Shown here piece by piece: positions 26,588 to 36,679 of a stretch of DNA of 64,000 bases. Source of the DNA: Bacteroidales bacterium UBA7569 (GTDB lineage: Bacteria > Bacteroidota > Bacteroidia > Bacteroidales > Paludibacteraceae); contig DLLF01000002.1 in assembly GCA_002477945.1 (NCBI GenBank), positions 1 to 64,000 on the forward strand, given 5' to 3'. How positions within the stretch are numbered: the first letter of the stretch is position 1; each line of letters starts with the position of its first letter. The translations under genes and the position numbers were made by a program. The notes under the pieces are model-generated. The model was given only the letters and a program-made list of their open reading frames with translations, made no database searches and had not been told where the DNA came from.

Positions 26588-27802
26588 TTATTCTGCAAAG
26601 CCGTAAACGACATCTTTCATTTCTTCAGCAGTAATCTTCTGGTTTCCAGAACCAGCGGTACCACCTTCTTCAAAGATAGCCTTAGCAGCCCAACTATCAG
26701 CAGCCAAAGTGTATTGGTACTCTGTACCCGATGTGATTTCCTGTGCGAGCGTATAAGTGAAGTGGTTTGCACTTACCTTTGTCATCTCTACACCATTCCA
26801 GTTGTTGTCAACGAAAGGACCATGCAGGAATACTTTCTCCTGGTCATCACCTTTGATTTCGAGGTTGAAAACGACCTGCGGGAACTTCGCCTCTACATAC
26901 GTCCAAGAGTCACCACACTTAGACCAAACATACTTGGTTTGATCGGTATATTCATACACGATATTCTCTTCTGCACCAAGGGTCTGGTTCTCGAATTTAA
27001 CGAAGTCTGAATCATTCTCGCTATAGAACATGATTTCGTTACTCCATTTTCCATCGCTACCTTGGAACTTGTATTCCTGACCTTCTTTCGAGTCAAACTC
27101 ATACGTCCACTCCGTGTCGGATACTTTGGTCATAGCATCGCAGCCCCAACCGTTGATACCACCGGAGATACCAGGGCATGTTCCTTCCGGACCGCAGTAT
27201 GCCATCTTAAGAGTAACTTTGTAATGGTGAGGAGTAGCCTCTACGCAAGGGGCTTGATTTTTCTTCCAACCTTTGGAAACCAAAAATACCACAATACCTT
27301 TGTTGACAAATTTCAAGTTAGCCTCATCAGCGTAACCAGTGGTAATTTCGACTTCACCATCAACTGTAGTCCAAGACTCGGGTCCTCCTGTTTGGTAGTC
27401 CCAACTGAATGTGCCATCGGCAGCCAACTGCACAGGTTTACCTTCAAGCGTGTCTTTTTCTGTAGGAATAACAACTTTGAACCAGTTGCCTTCCACATCG
27501 GTTTCAACACGTTCCATCTTGTAGATAAGAGAAGGATCTTCACTCCAGCCAGAATTGTCATCCTTCATCACTTCACTGCAGGGGAAAGCAATACCGAAAT
27601 CAGTACCATCGTCGTTACGGCAAACGGTTCCATCGAAACGTACAACAACGGTGAATGCACCTTCTGTTCCTTGTACGTCAGGGGTTGTAATGACATCGAT
27701 GATTACATCGTCTTTTTTGTTGTCATCCGGATTACACGAAACCATTGTCAAAGCACCAACGCACAGCATTGCTGCTCCAAAGAAAAACTTACTTGTTTTC
27801 AT
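26588..27802 (-). CDS. SusE/SusF-like surface lipoprotein
   Basis: A 404-residue lipoprotein (GALTMVSCNPDD, Cys near residue 23) encoded directly after susD, the place where SusE/SusF-type glycan-binding proteins are found. It is acidic, beta-rich and Trp-rich. Two segments end in similar wording (FPQVVFNLEIKGDDQEKVF...WNG and YKVTLKMAYCGPEG...GGINGWG), which resembles tandem SusE/F-type starch-binding modules. I infer binding of an alpha-glucan from the neighbours, not from a recognised binding site. A 66-bp gap separates it from susD and 1 nt from the small P-loop gene. Confidence 0.7.
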   Translation of the reverse strand: MKTSKFFFGAAMLCVGALTMVSCNPDDNKKDDVIIDVITTPDVQGTEGAFTVVVRFDGTVCRNDDGTDFGIAFPCSEVMKDDNSGWSEDPSLIYKMERVETDVEGNWFKVVIPTEKDTLEGKPVQLAADGTFSWDYQTGGPESWTTVDGEVEITTGYADEANLKFVNKGIVVFLVSKGWKKNQAPCVEATPHHYKVTLKMAYCGPEGTCPGISGGINGWGCDAMTKVSDTEWTYEFDSKEGQEYKFQGSDGKWSNEIMFYSENDSDFVKFENQTLGAEENIVYEYTDQTKYVWSKCGDSWTYVEAKFPQVVFNLEIKGDDQEKVFLHGPFVDNNWNGVEMTKVSANHFTYTLAQEITSGTEYQYTLAADSWAAKAIFEEGGTAGSGNQKITAEEMKDVVYGFAE

Positions 27803-27868
27803 AATGATTAGTTAATTAAATGAATAAAATAGTTAGTTGCTTATATATCAAACTTATTGTTTCAAAGA

Positions 27869-29467
27869 TTACTCCCATCCATTGGTTTGATGCAGTCCAC
27901 TGGATACGATGTCTGCCTCAGGAATAGGGAAAGTGCTGTACTTTGCCTTAATTTTAGCAGCCATCTCACCGGATTTTCTACCACCACGTCCTTCCCAAGA
28001 ATAAGAATCTTTCTTGCCCGTGAAATATCCCAAACGGATAAGGTCGGTTCGGCGACGTCCTTCCAGATAGAACTCGCGCGCCCACTCATCACGCAAGAAA
28101 GCATCGTCGATGGTGAATGCCGTGGTGTTCTGTGAGCGGTCGCGCAACGCCTGGATGGCTTGCTCTGCCGTCATGCCCTTTGACGCTGAAGGATCACGAT
28201 AGACAGCCTCCGCATACGTGAGATAGGCTTCTGCCGCACGCAACAAAGGAATATCGGTGTCGGGGAAAGATACATCGGTACCCTTTGCATCCGTGGAATA
28301 GCGTCCCGTCCACTTCAGAACAGCCCAGCAAGCATCGAATTCAGAAGACATATCGCCTTTCAGACCACATTTCTTGTTATTGGGTTTGGATGCCAATATG
28401 CAACGGTTATCACCTGCCTTTGCGGGCATTTCGAACTCATCGGCAGTGACAGACGCAGCCTTGGATTTATCGAAGAAGACATATACCAACTCGGGACTGG
28501 AACGGAAGCAGGACCATGAGTCGGTGGAGCCACAAGAGTTGAACCCTGCGTTTCGGACAGCATTCACCAAGAAACGAGCACCGCCCCAACTTTGGGTATT
28601 CACACCGTCCTGATAAATCAAGAAAACGGCTTCGTCCTGCGCACCATTCTTGTTGTTATCCCCCATGAAGAGTTTCTGATAAGCAGTGTACTTGCCCGAA
28701 TTGTCGGTATATAACTTATAGTTGGAGTTGATAACCTTATCGGCATATTCAGCAGCCTTTGCCCACTGAGGAGTACCCGTATAGACCCCCGCATTGAGAT
28801 AGAGACGAGCGAGAAGCAACTGCGCTGCCACCTTGTCCACACGATAGAGGGAGAGGCGGGTTTCGGGAAGCGTCTGTTCCACTTTAAGAAGTTCTTGCTC
28901 CACCCAATTATAAAGTTCCGTGCGGTCAACCTGCTTGATGTTATCCGCGTTCATATCGGTAGCCAAAGGCACACTTCCAAACATATCCAAGAGATACCAA
29001 TAGTTGAAAGCGCGAATGAACTCGACTTCCGCCCGTTGGGTCATAGTGCGTTCATCGTTACCCGTAGCCTTCTCCAAGAAATGGTTGCAGAGCGTGATAT
29101 CGAAATAGAGACGATAGTAGAGACCAGCCACCAAGGTATTGGTAGATGTCCACTTAATTTCCCTTATCTCGGGAATACCCGGGTCACCCCAAACCCACCA
29201 ACCTTCGTCGGTCGGGAACTCGTTCAGTTCCCAGAACATACGGTAGAAAGCGGATGTTCCTTCGTCGATACCAGCCACATCGCCATTGCCATCGGGACCT
29301 TTCTGCCCCGTAGTTGCAAAGGTTGCATAAATCTTCGTGAAGACAGCATTCTGGTCGAACTCCATAACGAGATTCGGATCCTTTGGTTCGACGTTGAGGT
29401 CGTTCACACAAGCAGTCATGCCCAGCATGAGGGCGGATACTGCTACAAACTGAAATATCTTTTTCAT
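27869..29467 (-). CDS. susD: SusD/RagB family glycan-binding lipoprotein
   Basis: A 532-residue outer-membrane lipoprotein (MLGMTACVND, Cys at about residue 20). Family marks include the N-terminal TPR-rich part (AEVEFIRAFNYWYLLDMFG) and the C-terminal block LRDEWAREFYLEGRRRTDLIR. It closes the SusC pore as a lid and delivers oligosaccharides. It lies 20 bp behind susC. Ligand specificity is not visible; the maltose-type MFS gene in the same operon points to alpha-glucans. Confidence 0.95.
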   Translation of the reverse strand: MKKIFQFVAVSALMLGMTACVNDLNVEPKDPNLVMEFDQNAVFTKIYATFATTGQKGPDGNGDVAGIDEGTSAFYRMFWELNEFPTDEGWWVWGDPGIPEIREIKWTSTNTLVAGLYYRLYFDITLCNHFLEKATGNDERTMTQRAEVEFIRAFNYWYLLDMFGSVPLATDMNADNIKQVDRTELYNWVEQELLKVEQTLPETRLSLYRVDKVAAQLLLARLYLNAGVYTGTPQWAKAAEYADKVINSNYKLYTDNSGKYTAYQKLFMGDNNKNGAQDEAVFLIYQDGVNTQSWGGARFLVNAVRNAGFNSCGSTDSWSCFRSSPELVYVFFDKSKAASVTADEFEMPAKAGDNRCILASKPNNKKCGLKGDMSSEFDACWAVLKWTGRYSTDAKGTDVSFPDTDIPLLRAAEAYLTYAEAVYRDPSASKGMTAEQAIQALRDRSQNTTAFTIDDAFLRDEWAREFYLEGRRRTDLIRLGYFTGKKDSYSWEGRGGRKSGEMAAKIKAKYSTFPIPEADIVSSGLHQTNGWE

Positions 29468-29487
29468 ATACTTAACTCGTTATTCTG

Positions 29488-32400
29488 TTAGAAATGCAAA
29501 CTTACACCGACCAACGCCGTCATAGAACGCGGGTAGATATTGTTATCAATTCCTCCAAACACCTCGGGATCCAAACCTTTGTAGGGCGAGAACACACACG
29601 GGTTCTGCACTGTTGCGTAGATACGTGCATTGATTTTCGGATTCTTGTTGAACGTGTAGCCCAAAGTGATATTGTCAATACGGAGGAAAGAGGCTCTTTC
29701 TACGAAGTAGTCCAACATATACCAATCGGGGAATGTGCCATCAACTTTGTAATCTCCTGCCGTTTCGTCCCAAACAAGAGCCTGAATACCATCGGAGTGC
29801 ATACCTTGATAGAGGTAGGTGTCGTAGGCTTCACGTAATACGCCATGATAGCCACCGTTTTGGGTTTGATATACCTTGTAAGGCTCTACCCATTGAAGGT
29901 TGCTTGCCAACACGTCGTTGTACACATAATTGCCAAATGAAGCGCGCATCGTGATACCCAAGTCGAATCCATAGAATTGCCACTTACTCTGGAAACCCAA
30001 TGTAAGTTTAGCGGCAGGGTCATGGTAGATGTACTTATCTTTAGCGTCAATCTGTCCGTCTTTATTTCGGTCAACAGCCTGGTAAACAGTTCGTCCCTGT
30101 TCATCAACAGACTTTGCGGTTTCGTACACATAGAATGAAGAAGCCGCATAGCCCGTCTTGTGCGCCTGAATTGTATTACCCGTACCTGAAGAAATACCGC
30201 CTGTGGCTACATAGTAGTCGTCGGAATCACCTGCCGTAAGTTCCGTAATCTTATTGTCATTCCATGCAAGGTTGAGTCCCATATCCCATTTAAGAGACTT
30301 ATTGTCGATTGCTACTGCATTGACGGAGAACTCTACACCTTGGTTGCGGAGTGAACCGATGTTGCTTACAACGCGGTTAGAGAAGTTCTGTCCCGCTCCT
30401 GCATCAATGTAGTTAATCAAATCGCGTGTGCTACGATAGTAGTAATCCAACGAACCGGATATCCGGTTGTTGAGAAAACCATAATCTATACCTACGTTAT
30501 AGGTGGTCGTTTTTTCCCATGTAAGATCCGGCGAGATTGCGCTCGGGCGATTGGAAACATACATAATGTTTCCGTCGGCATCGCGAACAATGTTTCCTTC
30601 GGAGTCACGAAGTTCGTTACCATCACCCACGGGATAGTAGGCATGTGCCTGGCTGATAGCATACGTTGCCAAATAGGGGTAGTCGCCTTGTCCGATTTCC
30701 TGCTGTCCGGTGATACCATAACCGAGACGGAGTTTCAAGTCGGAAACGGCATTCACATCTTTCAAGAATGTTTCCTTAATCTTCCAGCCGAGTGCCACAG
30801 AGGGGAATATACCCCAACGGTGATCCTTTGCGAAACGCGAAGAGCCGTCACCACGAACCGTTGCGGTAAGCATTACCTGATTCCAACCCGTCCAGTTGAT
30901 ACGCCCGAAGAACGATACCAAGTAACTCTCGGATATCCAAGCGTTGGTATAGCGGTTGTACATATCGCCTGCAAGACTAACCTTTTCCTGCATATCCTTG
31001 GTCGGGTCGGCAGGATCAGGAATTACATTACCGGTTGCAGGATCAACGACCGGTTGTATCATATAACTTCCTGCAGGATAAGTACCCCAACCATCGGTGT
31101 CACCATCCTTGTAGAAATGCTGCCACTCATAACCCACCATAGCATCGAAGTGCTGTGTTTCGGAGAAATCTTTATAGTACTGAGCATAGGCATTGAATTG
31201 CAAGTTGTACTTCATCTGCTGTGTATAGCCTTCCCATCCCCAATAATGGTTCGAATAGGAATAAGGAGATATGGATGTCAACTGCTTACCATAGGAATAG
31301 TCGGCACCAAAATTAGCATGCAGGCGCAAGTCTTCAAAGCCGTGGATCTTATAGTCTGCTTCCAAGTTTCCGACGAAAGCACCCGAATTGGCACGGTCGT
31401 TCTTCTGATTGAGCGTTGCTACGGGGTTAGCCGTTGCCTGTGCATTGGTAGTCAAGCCCCAAAGTTCGGTATTATCGTTAGTATATTCACCTTTTTTAGT
31501 ACGTTGGTAGTAACCACCAAATGTAGTGAGCGAAGGGTCTTTCACGGGATAGGTCGGATCCATGGAAAGCGAAGCACCTACCACACCACCATCCGCATAG
31601 CGGTTGAAAATATACATACCTTTTGCATTCAAGTTGAATGTGAGGTGCTTATCGAAGAATGTCGGCGAGAGGTTAACGGCAGCAGTCACACGCTGCATAG
31701 AGGAGGTGCGTATGATACCATTCTGTAACGTATAGCCGAGAGAAACACGATACGGCATATTCTTCGTTCCGCCCACCATACTGAAGTTATGGTCGGTATT
31801 GATGGCAGGTCGGTATATCTCCGCCTGCCAATCGGTGTTGGCAGAACCCATATAGTCCAACTTATATTGCTTATGCTTCAAGATATTCTTTGCATAGTCA
31901 CGGAGTTCATCTCCCGTAAGCGTCTCCAGACGTCCCGTGAGTGCACTGACAGAGACATTGCCCTCGTAGTTGAATTTTGGTTTCTGTCCTGCAGCACCTT
32001 TCTTGGTGGTGATGATGATGACACCATTGCTGGCACGGCTACCGTAGATAGCCGTGGCAGAAGCGTCTTTCAGCACCGTAAAGGTCTCAATATCATTCGG
32101 GTTAACCATTGAAAGAGGGTTCGATACGCCTTGAATACCATTGTTATCCATAGCCAGTCCGTCTATGACAATCAACGGGTCGTTGCTTGCAGAGAGTGAC
32201 GAACCACCACGAATACGAATGGTGGCACCTGCACCGGGGGCACCACTACTACTTGTGACATTAACACCGGCAATCTTACCCGCCATCATGTCTTGTGCAT
32301 TCGTGACAAGCCCTTTGTTCATGTCGTCGGGTTTGATAGCGGTTACCGAACCCGTGGCATCGTTCTTCTTCACTACGCCGTAGCCCACAACCACTACTTC

Positions 32401-32727
32401 GTCCAGCAACTCATTGTCTTCACCCAAACGAACCTTGATGACGGTTTGGTTGCCGACTGCTATTTCCTGCGTCTTGTACCCCATGTAGGAGACACTCAAT
32501 GTAGCACCACCCTGAGAAACACGGAGCGAGAAATTACCGTCAAAGTCGGTAATCGTTCCGTTGGTGGTACCCATTTCCAATACGCTTGCGCCAATGATAG
32601 GATCGCCCGTGGCAGCATCAATGACATTACCGGTTACGGCAGTTTGTGCCATCGCCGTCATGCCCATGCAAATCATTACCAAGAGCAACACCCCGCGCAA
32701 TTTACGAAAAGAAGTGTTTTTATTCAT
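29488..32727 (-). CDS. susC: SusC/RagA family TonB-dependent transporter
   Basis: A 1,079-residue outer-membrane TonB-dependent transporter. After the signal peptide (LLLVMICMGMTAMAQ) comes a carboxypeptidase D regulatory-like domain (VTGNVIDAATGDPIIGASV), then the SusC signature DEVVVVGYGVVKKNDATGSV. The plug (GAGATIRIRGGSSLSASNDP, YGSRASNGVIIITTKKG) and a long beta-barrel end in LVGVSLHF, a typical C-terminal beta strand. There is no extra N-terminal signalling (STN) domain, so no anti-sigma control is indicated. It is flanked by MFS (46 bp) and susD (20 bp), within one operon. Confidence 0.97.
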   Translation of the reverse strand: MNKNTSFRKLRGVLLLVMICMGMTAMAQTAVTGNVIDAATGDPIIGASVLEMGTTNGTITDFDGNFSLRVSQGGATLSVSYMGYKTQEIAVGNQTVIKVRLGEDNELLDEVVVVGYGVVKKNDATGSVTAIKPDDMNKGLVTNAQDMMAGKIAGVNVTSSSGAPGAGATIRIRGGSSLSASNDPLIVIDGLAMDNNGIQGVSNPLSMVNPNDIETFTVLKDASATAIYGSRASNGVIIITTKKGAAGQKPKFNYEGNVSVSALTGRLETLTGDELRDYAKNILKHKQYKLDYMGSANTDWQAEIYRPAINTDHNFSMVGGTKNMPYRVSLGYTLQNGIIRTSSMQRVTAAVNLSPTFFDKHLTFNLNAKGMYIFNRYADGGVVGASLSMDPTYPVKDPSLTTFGGYYQRTKKGEYTNDNTELWGLTTNAQATANPVATLNQKNDRANSGAFVGNLEADYKIHGFEDLRLHANFGADYSYGKQLTSISPYSYSNHYWGWEGYTQQMKYNLQFNAYAQYYKDFSETQHFDAMVGYEWQHFYKDGDTDGWGTYPAGSYMIQPVVDPATGNVIPDPADPTKDMQEKVSLAGDMYNRYTNAWISESYLVSFFGRINWTGWNQVMLTATVRGDGSSRFAKDHRWGIFPSVALGWKIKETFLKDVNAVSDLKLRLGYGITGQQEIGQGDYPYLATYAISQAHAYYPVGDGNELRDSEGNIVRDADGNIMYVSNRPSAISPDLTWEKTTTYNVGIDYGFLNNRISGSLDYYYRSTRDLINYIDAGAGQNFSNRVVSNIGSLRNQGVEFSVNAVAIDNKSLKWDMGLNLAWNDNKITELTAGDSDDYYVATGGISSGTGNTIQAHKTGYAASSFYVYETAKSVDEQGRTVYQAVDRNKDGQIDAKDKYIYHDPAAKLTLGFQSKWQFYGFDLGITMRASFGNYVYNDVLASNLQWVEPYKVYQTQNGGYHGVLREAYDTYLYQGMHSDGIQALVWDETAGDYKVDGTFPDWYMLDYFVERASFLRIDNITLGYTFNKNPKINARIYATVQNPCVFSPYKGLDPEVFGGIDNNIYPRSMTALVGVSLHF

Positions 32728-32773
32728 GATTTATACCAATTATAATGATTTAATTTTCAACTTATACTCTTTT

Positions 32774-34141
32774 TTACTTCTCCGCTACGGCTGATTTTCC
32801 CTCTCTGACAAACGCCACAGAGACTGCACCCAAAAGAAGCAGGATACCAGCCACTACAAGCATACCGACCTGCGCACCGCCACACACGTACTTGAGGAGT
32901 ACACCTCCCAAGAGAGCCGCCACTATCTGCGGCAGACAGATGGTGCAATTGAACAATCCGAGGTAGTAGCCCATGTTTTCACCATTCAGTGCATTGGTGA
33001 GAATGGTGAACGGCAACGCCAGCATAGCCGCCCAAGCCGCCCCTATCAGGGCATAACTAATCCACAGCACATACTGATTGGAGACAAACCACACCGAGAT
33101 AAAACCAAGGGCTCCCACTACCAGCGAGATAGCGTAAGCCCCTTTGTTCGTAAAGCGTTTTTCCAATACGGGAAGCAACATCGCCCACAACAATGAACCG
33201 ACAGCCTGCACTGCAAACACAACGCCCACCCAATTGCCTGCATTCTGAAACTCGGAAGCCGAAGTAGCCACGCCATCCCAAGAGAAACACTGCGTAGCGA
33301 TAGCCCCGTTGCTATAGGTCCACATATACATGAAAGCCGCCCAACAGAAGAACTGCACCAGTCCCACCGTCCAAAAAGCAGAGGGTGCGTTACGGAGCAA
33401 CTTTATTATATTGGTGTTCTCCTCCTTTGTCTCTTTCTCATCTTCGCTGATACCATGGAACTCGGAATACTCCTGCGGATTGAGTTCCTTCACGCTAAGA
33501 AAAGTATAAAGCACGCAAAGGATAAGGATAGCAGCCCCCACATAGAAACTCCAAATCACGGAATCGGGCACAACACCCGTTTCCGCTGTATTGCTTATCC
33601 CTATCCACGTAAAGAAAATGGGGAAAAGATAGCCAACCAAAGAGCCCGCATTGCAAAGGAAAGACTGAATGGAGTATGCCAGCCCCTTCTGCTCTTCGTT
33701 CACCATATCGCCGACCATCATCTTGAACGGTTGCATAGCGACATTGATGGAAGTATCGAGAAATATCAGCGAGAACAAGCCGAACCACATTGCAGCATTC
33801 AAGCCGAGAAAGACATAGGCAGTGGAAAGATTGAAACTTCCCGCATTGGGAAGGAGCAACATCACAATGACGGCTACGAGCGCCCCCACAAGAAGATAAG
33901 GTTTGCGCCGCCCCATGCGACACCAAGTGCGGTCGGAATACTTCCCGATAACGGGTTGCACCAACATTCCCATAAGCGGCGGAAGAATCCAAAAGAAACT
34001 CAACTGGTGAGGATCCGCACCGAGAGTAGCAAAAATCCGGGATATATTTGCGCTTTGCAGAGCATAAGCAATCTGCACGCCGAAGAAGCCAAAACTAAGA
34101 TTGAACAGTTGCCCGAAGGACAAATTTCTACCATTTTTCAT
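32774..34141 (-). CDS. MFS sugar transporter (SLC45/maltose type)
   Basis: A 455-residue inner-membrane carrier with about 12 hydrophobic segments. Wording close to the SLC45/bacterial maltose permease group includes QIAYALQSANISRIFATLGA, GPLLMGMLVQPVIG-like PPLMGMLVQPVIGKYSDR, and CRMGRRKPYLLVGAL after the first half motif. It would take up maltose or a similar glucoside from the periplasm. It is the first gene of the minus-strand operon MFS-susC-susD-lipoprotein-P-loop, with a -7 element 27 bp upstream. Confidence 0.85.
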   Translation of the reverse strand: MKNGRNLSFGQLFNLSFGFFGVQIAYALQSANISRIFATLGADPHQLSFFWILPPLMGMLVQPVIGKYSDRTWCRMGRRKPYLLVGALVAVIVMLLLPNAGSFNLSTAYVFLGLNAAMWFGLFSLIFLDTSINVAMQPFKMMVGDMVNEEQKGLAYSIQSFLCNAGSLVGYLFPIFFTWIGISNTAETGVVPDSVIWSFYVGAAILILCVLYTFLSVKELNPQEYSEFHGISEDEKETKEENTNIIKLLRNAPSAFWTVGLVQFFCWAAFMYMWTYSNGAIATQCFSWDGVATSASEFQNAGNWVGVVFAVQAVGSLLWAMLLPVLEKRFTNKGAYAISLVVGALGFISVWFVSNQYVLWISYALIGAAWAAMLALPFTILTNALNGENMGYYLGLFNCTICLPQIVAALLGGVLLKYVCGGAQVGMLVVAGILLLLGAVSVAFVREGKSAVAEK

Positions 34142-34167
34142 GTGTACTCACTTATAGTTAAGCACGG

Positions 34168-34175
34168 CAAAGATA
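34168..34175 (-). promoter_or_regulatory. Promoter -7 element of the MFS-SusCD operon
   Basis: CAAAGATA on plus is TATCTTTG on minus, 27 bp before the MFS ATG. I found no clear -33 TTTG, which would fit an activated promoter. Confidence 0.6.
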
Positions 34176-34378
34176 TGATAAAATTCCCCGTTTCCACACA
34201 TTTGCACGACCGACAAGGGCAAAAAACATACTGAATGGTAAAATTTCACAGACGAACGGAAGATATTCCGACCCGAATTATGAGATAATTTACATAACAA
34301 AGAGGAAAGACGATGTCCTATTTTTTCCACCAGAAGCCATTGAAGAGACGTTAAAAGGCATTATCGTATATTTTTATT

Positions 34379-34610
34379 CTCCGCCAATTGCCGTGTAATT
34401 GACCGTTAATTTGATCCATCAATGCCTGCTGAAGAGCCGTTGAAAACCGCAGACGGGGCGTCCGCGTCCCCGGTGAGCATCCGTTAATGACTACTATATC
34501 CTCCGCTAATTGCCATGTAATTGACCGTTAATTTGCTCCGGCAATGACCATAAAGAGCCGTTGAAAACCGCGGACGGGGCGTCTGCGTCCCCAGTGAGGC
34601 TCCCGCAGAG
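34379..34610. repeat. GC-dyad repeat, two tandem copies (122-bp period)
   Basis: Two imperfect copies start at 34379 and 34501: CTCCGC(C/T)AATTGCC, TGTAATTGACCGTTAATTTG, GAGCCGTTGAAAACCGC, a GC-rich hairpin, then GTCCCC(G/A)GTGAG. The hairpins are CGCAGACG-GGG-CGTCCGCG and CGCGGACG-GGG-CGTCTGCG. A worn partial copy precedes them at about 34335-34360. The same unit occurs in reverse orientation at 51890-52230. Confidence 0.75.
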
Positions 34611-34882
34611 GAGTAACCACAGAGGAGTATCTATGGAGGAACATCTGATGTTTGCGGTTGGAGGGTGCTGTCTAACTGCGAAAGTATATGCAAAATATAC
34701 GATTGTTAAGATAGACATCGTATAGACTGTATCCTATCTGTAAGATAAAATTCGTTACCAACTCGTTAGGAAAGCGTTACCAACTCGTTACCAACTCGCC
34801 ACAGCAAAAAAGTGTCAAATTTTAAGATTGTTCCGTAGCACTTGCCTTACGTTTCACGTCTCCCATACATCGCATAGTCATA

Positions 34883-34954
34883 CAACTGGACTAATAGAAC
34901 AAATAGGGCAAATAAGACAGATTTGGCGAATCGGGCGAATGAGGCGAATAATTC
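34883..34954 (+). repeat. 9-bp-period array (eight units)
   Basis: Eight consecutive 9-bp units, for example AAATAGGGC, AAATAAGAC, AGATTTGGC, GAATCGGGC and GAATGAGGC. This is the cleanest copy of this array type in the window. Confidence 0.75.
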
Positions 34955-34969
34955 CAGTCAAGGAGGCAA

Positions 34970-35150
34970 GATATTTACGATTTGACGATGTACAATGTAC
35001 GATTTTGCTGTTTCAACTTCATTTTCATCTATCGTCCATAGGTGCTTCAGAGTTCGTTCAGGTCGGCTTGAGGGGTCGTAGGAATAAGAACAGCGTAAGA
35101 ATGGAAGACAGGAGATAACAGGTAGCAGCAAACGGCATTTAAGGCTACAT
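34970..35150 (+). repeat. Composite intergenic repeat, copy E (hairpin half missing)
   Basis: Holds TTTACGATTTGACGATGTAC and GTACGATTTT (34977-35004), then GTTCAGGTCGGCTTGAGGGGTCG (35054-35076) and GGCTACATGAGGCTACATC (35143-35161). The CCCCTCC hairpin half is absent. With the two arrays above, this fills most of the 1.1-kb gap between the divergent MFS and mtaB genes. I see no gene in it. Confidence 0.6.
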
Positions 35151-35227
35151 GAGGCTACATCTATCTTATCGCTTCGGCAGAATGAGCGAAGAACAGCAGC
35201 AGAGTTTCAGATGTGCGGATTTCTTTG

Positions 35228-35235
35228 TATCTTTG
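35228..35235 (+). promoter_or_regulatory. mtaB promoter, start-deciding
   Basis: TATCTTTG with TTTC 19 bp upstream (35205-35208). Transcription should start near 35242, so the in-frame ATG at 35211 is excluded and the ATG at 35244 gives an almost leaderless mRNA. Confidence 0.65.
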
Positions 35236-35243
35236 CGGACGCG

Positions 35244-36491
35244 ATGAAAGTAAGTTTCCATACATTAGGTTGCAAGTTGAACTTTGCAGAGAGTTCGGCA
35301 CTGGCAAGGGCATTGGCAGCGCGCGGTCACCAACGTGCAGACAAGGACGAAGAAGCCGATATCTGCATCATCAACACATGCAGCGTGACCGATGCGGCAG
35401 ACCACAAAGACAGGCAAGCCATTCATCGTATCCGCCGAGAACACCCCAATGCGACACTAATCGTAACAGGCTGCTACGCCCAACTGAAACCAGGTGAAGT
35501 GGCGGAAATAGAGGGCGTGGATTATGTATTGGGCATGAACGAAAAATTCGGTATTCCCGCTTTCATAGACCGGATAGAAGAACAGCATGAAGCGATACAG
35601 ACATCCGCCATCCGTGAAACAGACGAGTATCACCCGTCGGTTTCGTGGGACGACCGAACGCGCTGTTTTCTGAAAGTGCAGGACGGCTGCAACTATTTCT
35701 GCACCTACTGCACCATACCTCTTGCGCGCGGGAAAAGCAGGAACGGAAGTATTGAATCGATTGTCCGAGAAGCACGGCAAGCAACCGGAAGGGGCACCAA
35801 AGAGATTGTCCTGACCGGCGTGAACATAGGGGATTTCGGGCGCAGTACAGATGAAAAGTTTATTGACCTGCTTCGCGCCTTGGACGAGACGGATGCGGAT
35901 GTACGATACAGAATTTCGAGTTGCGAACCTAATCTGCTGACAGACGATATAATAGCCTTTGTGGCTAAAAGCAAGCACTTTGCACCCCATTTCCACATTC
36001 CTTTGCAAAGCGGAAGCGATGAGGTGCTGCGATTGATGAAAAGGCACTATGACACGGCACTGTTTGCCGAACGGGTGGCAAAAATAAAGACACTGATGCC
36101 GAAGGCTTTTATCGGAGTGGACGTGATGACGGGTGTACGAGGGGAGACCGAAGAGAAGTTCGAAGAAGCCTACCGGTTTATCGAGTCGTTGGATATTTCA
36201 CAACTGCACGTATTCACCTATTCGGAGCGAGCCAACACGAAGATGCTCGAGATAACACCCATTGTTCCGACAGAGGAAAGAAAACGCCGCAGCGAGGTAC
36301 TACATACCCTTTCGGAGAAGAAACTGAAGTCTTTCTATGCAGCACACCAAGGCGAGAAAGCCACCGTACTATGGGAAGCGCGCGAGAGAGGGGGACGCAT
36401 GAGCGGGTTTACGGAAAACTACATCCGAGTGGAGCATCCGTATAAGAAAGAACTCATCAACACTTTTGAAGATATTGTAATAGGAGAATAG
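35244..36491 (+). CDS. mtaB: tRNA t6A37 methylthiotransferase MtaB
   Basis: A 415-residue radical SAM enzyme that adds a methylthio group to t6A at position 37 of tRNAs reading ANN codons. The N-terminal cluster cysteines are in HTLGCKLN, INTCSVTD and VTGCYAQ. The radical SAM motif is CNYFCTYC, followed by IPLARGKSRNG. HIPLQSGSDEVLRLMKRHY and a short TRAM-like C terminus complete it. Length suits MtaB rather than MiaB/RimO. The start at 35244 is set by the promoter just upstream. Confidence 0.93.
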   Translation: MKVSFHTLGCKLNFAESSALARALAARGHQRADKDEEADICIINTCSVTDAADHKDRQAIHRIRREHPNATLIVTGCYAQLKPGEVAEIEGVDYVLGMNEKFGIPAFIDRIEEQHEAIQTSAIRETDEYHPSVSWDDRTRCFLKVQDGCNYFCTYCTIPLARGKSRNGSIESIVREARQATGRGTKEIVLTGVNIGDFGRSTDEKFIDLLRALDETDADVRYRISSCEPNLLTDDIIAFVAKSKHFAPHFHIPLQSGSDEVLRLMKRHYDTALFAERVAKIKTLMPKAFIGVDVMTGVRGETEEKFEEAYRFIESLDISQLHVFTYSERANTKMLEITPIVPTEERKRRSEVLHTLSEKKLKSFYAAHQGEKATVLWEARERGGRMSGFTENYIRVEHPYKKELINTFEDIVIGE

Positions 36492-36541
36492 GAAATTTGG
36501 CGAGGAAAATACGAGGGCTTGTGTATATGAAGCGGTTTTTG

Positions 36542-36549
36542 TATTTTTG
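36542..36549 (+). promoter_or_regulatory. Putative marC promoter -7 element
   Basis: TATTTTTG with only a weak TTG-like element about 20 bp upstream. It lies 130 bp before the marC ATG, so a long leader would result. The leader has no structure I recognise. Confidence 0.45.
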
Positions 36550-36679
36550 TAGCCGGCAAAGCAAGACATACCGCCAAAAGTGCGGAAAGGTTTCGTTCTT
36601 AAACAGATGTAGCAAGATCGGAACATACATCGGTTGGTAAACAGGGCAGACGTCAACAAACAATACAACAAGATATACT

